Below, piece by piece: positions 44,946 to 55,566 of a stretch of 64,000 nucleotides of DNA; positions within the stretch are counted from its first letter, which is position 1, and every line of letters starts with the position of its first letter. The DNA is from Fragilariopsis cylindrus CCMP1102 (lineage: Eukaryota; Bacillariophyta; Bacillariophyceae; Bacillariales; Bacillariaceae). Below the pieces are notes generated by a model. It ran no database searches, had not been told where the DNA came from, and saw nothing but the letters and a program-made list of their open reading frames with translations. A program made the translations under genes and the position numbers. Where the stretch lies: positions 1 to 64,000 of the forward strand of contig FMBT01000158.1 in assembly GCA_900095095.1 (NCBI GenBank). The letters are read 5' to 3'.

Positions 44946-45992
44946 GGTTTAATTGTTGAAAATATGTGGATACCGTTATCTGTATCCTATTTAACTTTAC
45001 AGTATGTCTATATCCTCACAAAGTCGTTTCAAATCTAGTCGTGTCAATCGAGCGGGTTTTATGCTTATCTTTCCAGCTTTATCGTTGTTGCCAGCAAGAT
45101 ATCTTATCGTCAAGGTTCCGCACTTACCATTGGCCATTGTGGTCATTGAAAGTTTAAAAGTTCGAAAGTAGTATAAAGAGTATTTTTTTTGGCGTTGAAA
45201 AAAAAGGTACGGTATATGAGATTCGGGGGGGGGGGTGAGGGAAATCGATTTAGGTGTCCGTTTTTATAAATCATAGAAAGATTTAACGAACATCTATCTA
45301 TTCTTTCTTATTACTACCTGATTGATGTGATTTGTGATTGCAGTATAATATAGTAGTACAGACAAAACAAGAAAAGAATAAAGCAAGCATACATTCCCTA
45401 TTTTATTTTCTGCTGCATCTATTATTTGTTGTGAGTTTTACCATGAAATTCAATCAGACATCGTTGTTGATGGTAGACGAAAATGAAGACTTTGTTGATG
45501 AAGCAATCATTGACTAAGGCAAGAATAGATAATCACCATCGATGCCATAGGTGATGATTACAATGGCAGCGATGACAACAATGATTGCAACAGTACAGTA
45601 CAAGTAGCAAAAATTACTGTCAATGTCCAGTGGTATGGCTTAGCATATTTAAATTTGAAGCTCTAGAATTTCAAGGATCTGAAGTGCAATATAGTTTGGA
45701 TGCAGATTTATGCTGATTCGAGTAGAACGTTATATCGAAGTAGCATGCATAAGTATACTGTCAAATAATACGCATTGTATGGTATCTAATGGTGACTACA
45801 CTACATAACTCTATAGTATAGTTATGGGAAGTCAGGTAGAGGAACTTCATTGTTACGTGTTACTACCATTGGTTTTAAGCTACTGCATTCTGATTCGTGC
45901 AGTATCTTAGTTCTTTCTTCGTTGCATAGTCACTATCAATTTACATTTAATTCCTTCTTTTTTGGTTATACTATACCATTTTTTTTCTTAAA
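44946..45992. other. Intergenic region with 72-bp repeat copy
   Basis: It holds the upstream region of Sec24 and the downstream region of the PsbQ-like gene, including repeat copy 1 at 45626-45697. There is a G-run near 45224-45235. No gene is seen. Confidence 0.45.
45626..45697 (-). repeat. 72-bp shared downstream element, copy 1
   Basis: This is the reverse complement of 49748-49819 with two mismatches in 72. It lies about 300 bp past the stop of the PsbQ-like gene, in the same sense relative to that gene as copy 2 has to the bestrophin gene. It has no open frame. Confidence 0.9.
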
Positions 45993-46787
45993 TCATGGTT
46001 GATAAATTGGATCTTTAATATCCCCAGGCAATTCAACATCGGAAAGATACTGTGAAAGTAATTACTTGTTGTTAAGAATGCTTTATTTGCTTTGGATATG
46101 TCATCAGCTTTACCGGCAGCTTCAATAGCATCAAATGTTTTTGATAGTTTCACAAATGATTTAACTGCTGGTGTATTATCTGGTGGTTTTCCGGGCTTTG
46201 TAAATGTATTTGCAGGAGTAGTCCGTCACCACCTTCGAATTCATTTGATTTTTTTGTTGGTACTCCTCTAGATCAACAAGAGCAGCATATGTCCGCCTGC
46301 CTCATCTGGTTCTCTTCGTTGGAGTGTAATAAAAAAGTTTGCCCATGCTGGACCTTTAGTTCACCCTTATCAATAGCCTGCCCTAACACAATAAAGTCTT
46401 TTACATCTGCAATGATCCGTTGTTGAAACTTTCTTTTCTTTTCTGATTTTGTAGCTGGAGCTAACCCAGAACTTACCGATGCTCCTGATCCGTCAAAAGC
46501 AAATGCAGAGAATGGTGTTGTTGCAGAAACGACAGCGGCAGCGGCGATAGTGGCGGTTGTCGCAGCGCGACTCAATAGATCTCTGCGACTTATGGTGCGT
46601 GTAGTATTAACATCGTCGTTATCATCATCACAATCATCACTACTTTGACCTCGAAAGAAAGTCGATGATACATGCTGTTGCTGTGCTGTTGCAATTTTGT
46701 GGTCGATGATAAGCACGAATTGTGAACGATATTAAATCCACTAGACGATTTCAAGGATGTCACGAAAATAATAGGACGAGACAGCAC
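45993..46787 (-). CDS. PsbQ-like thylakoid lumen protein (tentative)
   Basis: A presequence is followed by ISRRDLLSRAAT and an Ala-rich hydrophobic stretch ending FSAFAFDG. That is a twin-Arg lumen signal of plastid type. The mature part is helical and Lys-rich: KKRKFQQRIIADVKDFIVLG, PAWANFFITLQRREPDEAGG, YAALVDLE, GKPPDNTPAVKSFVKLSK, TFDAIEAAGKADDISKANK and YLSDVELPGDIKDP. The pattern fits the four-helix extrinsic PSII proteins (PsbQ/PsbQ'), but the match is from general shape only. At least five single-base losses (near 46690, 46350, 46290, 46220 and 46055) break the frame. The end at 45993 is that of the restored reading. Confidence 0.5.
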
Positions 46788-47423
46788 ACTAATAAAGGCG
46801 AGTTAAACATCATCATCATCATCGTATTATTATGTTGATGATAGAATAGAGTGTGTTTCTGGTTAGCACGTTGAGGTTCCAATAACAAACGCAAACAACG
46901 TCTAGTATGCAATTCTGAAGTCGAAACTGTCTACCTTTTATGATATAATTCGAATATATATGAATATAAAATATTGCGTGTAAAGTCAGATCTATTATCG
47001 AAAATCTTCAATCTCCTAGAAATTCAAATCCATGTAGCTGTTAAGTATTCCGTATTCATATGAATCATACCGTATAAGTATATCCTAGATACTACTGAGA
47101 GATCTTCGTGTCAGTAAGGGGCGTTTTTCTGTTAAGTAAACAAATTTTCTCAAAAATCTTCTTTCACATCCATTTTCAATTTCGAAGAATGTTATACTAG
47201 CAGAGTCAGAGATAAGAGATATATAATTAAAGGATCCAGTATATGTCAGACAAGAGATGTTGAGCTACCCTTCGCTCACACCCGTAAACGTCGATCGATA
47301 AGATACCAGTGATTTTGGCGACTTTCGGGCATTCTATTAATCTCTAAAAGTACGCACATACTAGTAGTAGAATTTTATAAAAGTGACAACAATATAATAC
47401 AAACAAAATACAAGTAGTATACA
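46788..47423. promoter_or_regulatory. Divergent promoter region
   Basis: About 640 bp separate the starts of the PsbQ-like gene (-) and the bestrophin gene (+). It must contain both promoters. No specific motif is identified. Confidence 0.4.
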
Positions 47424-49684
47424 ATGATCAAATATAAGAAAAAAGCATTTGGTCTTAATTTATTACTTCGTGTAAATGGAAGTGCTACTTATCGAGCAAT
47501 CATCCCAGCAATGATGGCTGTAGGGGTTCTTTTCATAATGAAATTAGTATGGAAAGCACCACCACAATCTGAAATGTTACATCCCTATGTTGCCGGCGTT
47601 CTGATTAGTAGTATAGCATTTTTAGTTGTCTTTCGAATGACTCAAGGATACGGAAGATACTGTAAGTTTAATACAAGTAATAGAAAAGGAACAACGAAAT
47701 ATATTGACTTTAAAATACTGTGGGATTTGAATGCGTCAACCGACAGCCCCACGTTCGTGGTCTTCCTTTTTTTCTCAACAATTCTTATTCTCGCACTATG
47801 TAGGGGAAGCTACTGGAGCAGTATATAGAATGCAAAGTAAATGGATGGATGCAGCTATTCACATAGCTACTTACCACTTACAGTTACCTCAGTATGATAA
47901 AATTAAACCTCCTAGTTATTCGAAATACCATCATCTGAATGAAAAATTCCTAACGAGAGATAGAGAGCGTGTAAGAGCTTCGCGCTTTGACATTGGTACT
48001 GCTGGAAAGATAAGTAGTGAACGAGCTTTACTAAGGTCTATTGAGAGAATCAGTACAACAAAAGCGCATAATGGAAATCAAATAGGAAGAAGATGACAGC
48101 TGAATCAGAAACACGCTCTTCGACCGACAATCTGGGAGTAGAAGAGGATGGTGCAATCACCGTGATTAGAACACTGTCCAAAAAGCTTCCCAATAGAATT
48201 TCCACTCGTCGTTTCGAACAGGCACCCGTTTCTGGTGAAGTTCGTAATGGTGATTCAATTGCCTCTAACGCTAATAGTATCAATGACGTAAGGGAAGAAG
48301 AACCAGCTGATGATAACGACGATGAAATACCCAGAAAAAAAGAAGAGCTCCTCAGTTTTTATGTGGTCGTCCACGAAAAGATGGAAATTGGGAACCATTA
48401 TTTGATGATGGAAGAAGTACATACATAGATCCGCAAAATCCATCAAACATTGAACGCTGTGGATTTGCTAGTATTCAGGGAGAACATACCCCGATTCTTT
48501 TTCTGCAAGAACTGGCACATCTATCCTCGCTTATGAATGCTGTTGCGTTGAGTACTTTACGTAATGATGTTGAGGGCGTCGCATCTCCATTAAGTTTGTA
48601 CCAGCCGGGAAGCCCGTGGCCTGAAGTCGACCCACAGCTAGACCAGAACCTGTACGACTCACGTCTAGAAAGATATTGGTTTGCATGGTTATACTTTCTA
48701 GGGCAAGGACGGAGTCCAGCAGAACGTACGAGATACAATGCTGCTCGACCTATGTCAGTTTTAGGAGGTGTTTCTGATGCAGAAATACAAATGTTACAAG
48801 TGGCGCGGGGTCCGCTGGCAAAGACACAACTGTGTTTTTTTTGGCTATCTGAATTTGCTGTACGAGAATACGATGAAGGAGCTCATGGTGCCCTTATTTC
48901 TCGTTGCATGCAATTCCTCAGTGATGGAATGACAGGTTACAACGACGCACGAAAAATCATGTTTAATCCCTTCCCCTTGTAAGTGAACGGTTACGATTCT
49001 TTTTGTTTTATTTGTCAAATTTTATTAGCTCTTTTTCCACCACTTATGGTGATCTCTTACAACCAATGAATTTTTCTTCTTCGTCTTTTTTCATCTAAAA
49101 AAAGTCCACATGCACAGTTAAGTTCGGTCTTTGTTAATTTAATGATTCTTGTTATGCCTCTATTGATGAGTCAATATATTAAAGATTCGTGGCTAGCTTC
49201 CCTCTTTACATTTTTTAGTGTGATGATCATAACAAGTATTGACGAAGTCGCACGAGAGCTAGAGAACCCATTCCGAAACATCCCCAATGAGTTACCATCA
49301 GTTACATACCAGGCTGAATTTAACGAGGCTCTCTTAACCATGTATTCAGGTTTTCATCCTGATTCTTTTTGGGATCCTCCATTAGAGGAGAATAGATCGG
49401 ATCCTACCTCTGATGTTGATAATTCCAGTTCTGTTACAAACATTTCTACCGCGATGCCCCCCATTACAGAAAATTCTGCAAGGTATGAATATGAAGACAC
49501 AATAGAAGAGGAAGTTGCCCATTTTGATCACAAATCTGGGGATCAAGAGATAATGAAAGCGCAATTGTGCTTAATAGTGGAACAACAAGGTCGAATGATG
49601 GAACATATGATGACTGAGCAGAAACGATTAAACAAAATGATGGAGGAAATGTTGAGTCAATTGACTTCTGCTCAGGGTAAATAA
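47424..49684 (+). CDS. Bestrophin-family anion channel
   Basis: Exons are 47424-47661, 47804-48978 and 49105-49684, with introns of 142 and 126 nt and GTAAGT donors. Family blocks are YRAIIPAMMAVGVLFIMKLVW (first membrane helix), GYGRY joined by splicing to WEATGAVYRMQSKW, RYWFAWLYFLG, FPHAQLSSVFVNLMILVMPLL, and FSVMIITSIDEVARELENPF with its acidic clasp. The last is the typical end of the channel core. A long acidic insertion lies between the first two helices and the rest. The tail is a coiled coil (MEHMMTEQKRLNKMMEEMLSQL). Algal bestrophins conduct chloride or bicarbonate, some in thylakoids as part of carbon concentration; location here is unproven, with no clear plastid leader. Losses near 48086 and 48358 break exon 2. 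Confidence 0.85.
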
Positions 49685-49747
49685 TGTACACAGAAGGATC
49701 TTTCCTTTGTAGAGGTAGGTAATATCAAAAACAGTTGTCAATGTGTA

Positions 49748-49819
49748 AAACTATATTGCACTTTAGATCCTTGAAATTCTAGAGCTTCAGATTTAAATAT
49801 GCTAAGCCATACCACTGGA
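49748..49819 (+). repeat. 72-bp shared downstream element, copy 2
   Basis: It starts 64 bp past the bestrophin stop codon, so it is probably within or just after its 3' UTR. It matches copy 1 (45626-45697, opposite strand) at 70 of 72 positions. Confidence 0.9.
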
Positions 49820-49980
49820 GAGATGTTTACATGTTTGCTATGACTTCAGAAGAGTTTTGTGATAATTATACAAACCTCCACAATCATTATACCCGGTATC
49901 GATTCAGTAGTATATTTGATAGTGGCGCATACAAGATTTCTCCAGAGACATTTTGTGGAATCAAATTCAAGTTCTTCAGC

Positions 49981-52336
49981 TTAAATCAAGCTTTGATCCT
50001 TCTTCCATACTTCTACAGCATCTTGCAATCGCTTGACTATTGTCGTCTCACTCAGCTCTTTGATGACAGCATCGCCCGCGTAATTAGTTCGTCGAGCACG
50101 TACCCGCAGTTGCGTCGTTCAAGTCCATCCTCGTTGTTGTTGTCTATACTGTTCACGATTTCTACCACGACGTCGACACCACCATCTTTGGATATCCTTC
50201 TTTGAGTCGCTGGAGAAGACGCCGAACCATTACCTCCTTCTCGTAGAACTTTTCTCGTCGGGCTTCTTCTCCGCGGCTCATGTAGTTTGTCCCAGTGTTA
50301 GTGGGCAAAAATAAGAGACGCACTCCTTCTTGATACAAAATATTACGGCAGGTAGCGGGTGTGATCATCGAAGATGGATCGAGTCCACCCTTATCATAAG
50401 CCCTAACGGGTGTCGTCAAGCCCTTCCCTGACAGCGCAAAGAGATTGCCCCATTCTTGTACATACTCTACGAGTCGATCGTAATAATTGGCTATATCAGT
50501 TCCTTCCGATGATGAATCCATTCCCGAATCATAAATTATCGTCCGCCACAGTTCGGGTCCGTCAAGGCACGTGAAGGTTTCTCTCCAAAACTCTTCTTGT
50601 TTTTGTGACTCCAATAACATGGTATCCTTTTCCAACAAGAATGAGGACCGCAAAGAACCTGATATACTTACCGTCGAATTCCGGGCCGGTGGTTGATATG
50701 CTATAGCTTGTACAATCACTTGCACGGCAGTTTCAACAGACGTCGCATCGTCTGTCACATCTCCTGGACGTAATGAAAAATCGGATTCGCTTTGACCACC
50801 ACCCTTTCCCTCTTCCACAGAAGGAACAAAGTCTCCTTCCTTTAGTTTGATTATTGTGTAATCTAAGGGCGGTTCCGTCACACGATCACGAACTGTATTT
50901 ATTAAAACTTCCTCGATACCTCTTCTCTTTTCCAATTTCCCACCCAAGAAATTTTGAACACTGTATGGAAAACTTTCGAATCGTTCTGTTCCAAGGGTAG
51001 AAATACCAACAAGTTGAGTCGGCGGCGTTCCTAACTTCCCTCCACCTGTCCCTAAAGTTTTTCGTAATAAACGATCGAGGATTTTTTTCAACGTATCCGG
51101 TGAAAAAAATCCGGTACAGAAAAAAATGACAACTGCCGCATCATTTCCACCTAACGGAATATTCGACGTCGGAGACACAACATCGACTGTTAGGTTGGGT
51201 ATATTATCTTCTTCGCGTTCAAATCCTTTTAGTAATGCAGGTATAAGTTGTTTCGCTAATTTATCTTGTTTCGTATCAGCGATTATCAGTATACGATTTT
51301 CCTGTACTACAGTCGACGAGACTGACTCTTCTTCTTCAACGACTGCGTCGTTACTTCTCGCTGCTTCTCGTATAGCATTTCCAAAACTTCCTAAAAGTCC
51401 ATTGCCTGAGCCTCTAGTAATGTCGTCATCAGCCACGACGGTCCGTCCATCTAATACCCCCCACGTTCCAACTTCTACTCCTTTTGCTTTATTTCCAGTC
51501 GCTGATGATCCCTCCATGGCACGACTTGCTGCGGCTGCCATTTTAGTAGAAGCTCGAAACTTTTCGGATGACTTGAGAAAGTCTCCTGTTAAGTTGTCGA
51601 TCTTCGACATCAGCATATCCGATTGACGTTTCGCTTCTAATTCGGATGCAAGATTTACAGCCCGTCGACTTGCTTCCAATTCACGTTTCATTTTTTTCTT
51701 GAGATCTTCAATGTCATTTACACCAGCATCGATAGCATCCTCAACGATTTTTCGTGCATCAGTTCGTAAACGATCCGCATCTTTTTCCGATAATGGTTCC
51801 AATGATAGATCGATTCCTAACAGCTCAGTGGTGTCATTCCCTAAGATGTCAGAATTTAGTAAATTTGGCAAGGCGTCCCAAGATGTTCCCGGATCTGGAA
51901 TACTATTGCTGGTGCTGCTGGTGCTATCGCCACCACCACCACCACCACCACCGTTAGAACCCGGCCATTCTTTGTCGTAATCAATATTGGCATCCCATTC
52001 TGATTTCTCGTTTTCATTTTCATTCTCATCATAATTTCTATCGTCGATATTATTATCATCATCTACACCTTCAGAAAGACATGTCAATGATCTCATTGTC
52101 CTTGTCTTTATTGGACCGAAGTTTTTGGTAAAAACAGGCATCACCCCTACTCTCCCACTTATTGTATTTTTCGTGTTTGTTGTCGTCGTAAAACCACAAA
52201 CGACGATAGGCGTGATTAGGATGGAAAGAGTTACTGATATCAACATGGCTAATAATAGCTGTAGAAACAAACGTATGTGTATCGCAAGCGAACGATGTAT
52301 TCTTCTTGTTCGTATCGATGTTTGTAGCGGGTTCAT
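49981..52336 (-). CDS. Plastid-targeted Rossmann-like (atypical SDR) protein
   Basis: A signal peptide (LLLAMLISVTLSILITPIVV) is followed by CGFTTTT, giving a plastid-type Phe. An acidic/Gly-rich linker leads to a charged coiled coil (residues about 190-270, DIEDLKKKMKRELEASRRAV). From about residue 345 comes a Rossmann-like domain: NRILIIADTKQDKLAKQLIPALL, AAVVIFFCTGFF, QLVGISTLGTERFESFPYSVQN, DYTIIKLKEGDF. This resembles NAD(P)-binding proteins that tolerate a missing glycine motif. The first 724 codons are open to 50162. Single-base losses near 50185 and 50112 hide a further stretch ending TNYAGDAVIKELSETTIVKR, with a stop at 49981. Substrate and cofactor are unknown. Confidence 0.68.
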
Positions 52337-52890
52337 TCTATTCTTATGAATCTTGATCCTTCGAAAAGAAAATCCCTAGATCCACTCGCCAGTATTATTT
52401 ATGTGAAGGAAAGATTTTAAATTATCTTACTGTTTGTTCTTTCACTAATAAACCTAAAAGCAATGAGTATCATGTGTCCAACATGCATGGTTAAGATTTC
52501 ATGTCGCTGATGATTGCTGATTGAAGATAGCTACTAAAGTTAGTAGTATTCAAAATAGTAGTACAGTACTTATTACATTGTACATTGTTACTACATACAG
52601 GGGTCATATTATGATTTAGGGGTAAACGAAATAAATGATAGTCAGTCCCCCGCCCCTCCGCTCCCATTTAAGATTTACTCGGTACTGTTCAAGTTAAATC
52701 TTCAAATTGACGGGTACAAGTTAAATCTTCAAATTGACGACGAAAGGAAATTAACTTTTCAACTCAAAACGAACTCAAAAAATAAATAAATCGTAAACTG
52801 GTATGGCATGCTATAATACCGTTCCTTCCATGAAAGAAGAAAGAAGATCAAAGTCTCTTCTTCCAGCTAGTAGTAACGTACACGTCAAAT
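52337..52890. other. Divergent intergenic region
   Basis: It contains a direct duplication of a 23-bp sequence at 52690-52712 and 52717-52739. A 65-codon Arg-rich frame at 52803-53000 overlaps the next gene's start and is probably not separate. Confidence 0.4.
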
Positions 52891-54062
52891 ATGGTAGCAA
52901 AGCATTGCCAGTACGACGACGACGACCACGACGACGGTTTGTCAGTTTGTACCATAAATTCTATTATAACAATAAAAACAACAAACGTACGATTTCCTAA
53001 TATGAATGAGTATATTAAACGATCATTATTAGTATATGATTACGTCAAAGAACTAGATATTAATTCATTCAAACGTTTGCGAAACGAGGCACATGCAAAT
53101 GCAAATGCAAATGCAAATGCAAATGCAAATGCAAATTTAGATATTAGATACCATACACGAGCTATTAAACATAATCATTCTATTTATTTTGATAAGGTAT
53201 CCGATGCGGACGTTTGTTCATACATATTCGAGGCCATTCGTGCCCAATCAATTAATGACGATGCGAGTCGTTCTTCATCTCTCTGGAACTTAGATAATGG
53301 GGAAGAGGGTAGTGATATTTCTATGAGCCTAAAATCTGGTCAGTTCGATGACAATTGTACTGCTACGTATTATGGTAGTATTGCTAGTATTAGTACGATC
53401 GAAACAGTATTGGTACATCGAAGACAGTATTGGTACGATCGAAGACAGTATTGGTACGATCGAATACAGTATTGATTCGAAAGACTGTGTTCGGAGCTTA
53501 GGTAAAGGAGCACAATGGCGGAACGTCAATTCTGGGCCAAATAATCCATTGATACCATCCAATATTGATCTGCAACAACGTCAGGTAAGTATTATAAGGG
53601 GTTGAGTTGTAAAGATATCAATTAGTTGTCTCTCAATCTGGTTTTTCTTTTCTTTCTTTCGGCCCTCGCAGCAGCAGCATTTACCTCTTCTGTTACCTTC
53701 TGCATCCATTAGACTAGTGCAACAAAATCCTGGCGGAGGAGGACTGTCTGATATGGGTAGAGGTGGTATTGTAAATGGAGGACTGGCACCACCACAGCAA
53801 AACCAGCTTCGGTAGTTGGCACCGGGAATCCTTCTTTAACCATGTCTAGTGTCGTCCAATCCTGGGATCCCAGGGACCGATAAGGGTAACACTGACACAA
53901 CAGGACGATTGTACCAGATGTCGTACAGCAACTTCAAGAAAATCAACAACGACAACAACAACTTCAGCAGCAGCAGCAGCAGCTACAGCTACAGCAGCTA
54001 CAGCTACAGCAACAACAGCAACAACCAACCAGTCGCAGCAATCGCACCGTAGCAGCAGGATA
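52891..54062 (+). CDS. Gln/Asn-rich low-complexity protein
   Basis: I recognise no domain. The N-terminal part (52891 to about 53400) reads MVAKHCQYDDDD, then MNEYIKRSLLVYDYVKEL, an Ala-Asn run from a GCAAAT repeat, and FDKVSDADVCSYIFEAIRAQ. A 21-bp array (DSIGTIE units) follows, then SKDCVRSLGKGAQWRNVNSG. After CAG a GTAAGT donor opens an 87-nt intron (53585-53671). The downstream part is Gly/Gln-rich and, after further frame breaks, ends in a long Gln/Leu run near 54062. Composition suggests a nuclear regulator or condensate-type protein. At least three single-base losses are needed to read through. Confidence 0.45.
53095..53136. repeat. GCAAAT hexamer repeat, 7 copies
   Basis: Seven perfect units coding alternating Ala-Asn in the Q/N-rich gene. 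Confidence 0.92.
53405..53474. repeat. 21-bp tandem repeat with a damaged first unit
   Basis: CAGTATTGG starts at 53405, 53425, 53446 and 53467. The period is 21 bp except for the first unit, which is 20 bp. Compared with units 2 and 3, unit 1 and its left edge lack two G bases (GAAACAG for GAAGACAG, TACATCG for TACGATCG). Confidence 0.9.
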
Positions 54063-55566
54063 ATTCATTTGTAGCATGTCTACGACGATGCCGTAGGTAA
54101 AGAAATCAATGTGCGTACGTCTACTAACCTTCTAAATTCATTTGGTTTCAATTCGTCGCATCCTCTTCTTTTGTGCCGGCACATTTTGCCATAGCTACAA
54201 TAAATTTTTATAGAGGGAACTATCAGACTTACAAACTCGCATTCAACATCGCCATCGCCATCACCATCACCATCACCATCAATACACCAATAGCAAGGAA
54301 TCGCTCCACTAACACCACATCAGCAAGAAGCAGTGACCACTTTCTTTCCTTTCGATTTGAAAGGTCCTAAAACCTTCCAAATAAGTCATGCAAGTCAGAA
54401 CAAGGCACAAAAACACATTAGAACATGGCGCTTCTCTACCCACTCACTCGGTCACTTTCCGGTATTAGTAGCATTAGTCATACGCGTCGACGCAAGCCTT
54501 AGGTTTATCCAATCAAATACTTATCTACTTTTTACCAAATATTTATCGTCATAATTCCCTTGCGTCAATATGTTCGCCTTAAGCATTTTCCTATTTATCT
54601 ATATACGTTGTAATATTTATGCATCCCTAGCAATTATATTGGACGTTAAGAGATATGTGTTACTATGTTTCGCCTAAATATAATTGACACACAGTGTTTC
54701 GTACTACTCAATCAAAAGTAATTCGTAGATGCTTTCTCAGTGGAAGTTTATGAAGGCTGTCATTTTTCTCCTTCCTTTACTTTGCGATGCATCTCGTTGC
54801 TACTATACTGCACATATGTTGCCACCAATGCAGTTGTTGCTACTGTGTCAGTTACTACTATTGTTGTTGCTGTTGTTGCTTTTGTTATGCAATCTAGTAT
54901 TTCATTTTATTTGAAATGAAACTATGATTTGAGTCGAAACGAAGAAATACAGCAATCCAGAAAGTATGGGAGTAATGATAGGAGTTGCTTAATGTGTTAC
55001 CATCCCTGTGCAATTATTGGTACTATATCTGTTGGCATGTCTAATGTCAATCAACTTCTGCTTAATCTTAGTAAAGAAAATGTCCCTACTAGGAGCTGTC
55101 GGAGTATACATCTGTTGGATTAGTAGCATCAATCCCAACAGAATTCAATGATTAATACGCATATCTACTAGGCAGACTCAAATCTTCTCCAGTAATTCCT
55201 ACATATCATTCTGATGTTTTTGAAGTGGTATAGTAGATCAATTAATTGGATGTTCTTATTATTGAAATTATGAACAAATAAGTAAACACTAACGAAGTAC
55301 TCGGATGAATTTCGCTCATCATTCGTACTGTATATAATATTATTCGAATTTTTTGTTGACACGGGAACACATAAAATATGTTACATTCACAGTATCTATA
55401 AGACACGAGACAGCCCAGTACAAGCTGGATGATCTACTTGGACCGGCACAAAAGAAGAAGAGTTTTTCATACCATCGAGCGTTTTTTTCATATCATCATC
55501 AAATACACTAGGACACACTAGAGACTGGTTAGCGAACGAAACCAAGAGAGCTTGCTAACGTGAACC
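54063..55566. other. Intergenic region, no gene seen
   Basis: It includes a CATCAC-type repeat near 54255-54282 and a Leu-rich chance frame at 54729-54914. Nothing else is supported. Confidence 0.45.

Noticed and set aside
44736-45038. Trp/Leu-rich + frame
   Set aside because: It is the complement of the Pro-rich N-terminus of Sec24.
45626-49819. A single transposon spanning the PsbQ-like and bestrophin genes
   Set aside because: The 72-bp copies are inverted repeats, but they are not flanked by a visible target duplication and the enclosed genes are ordinary host genes with introns. I keep it only as an alternative to a shared 3' element.
54729-54914. Leu-rich 61-codon + frame resembling a signal peptide
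   Set aside because: Generated by a TTG/CTA repeat; no downstream exon with a credible splice site was seen.
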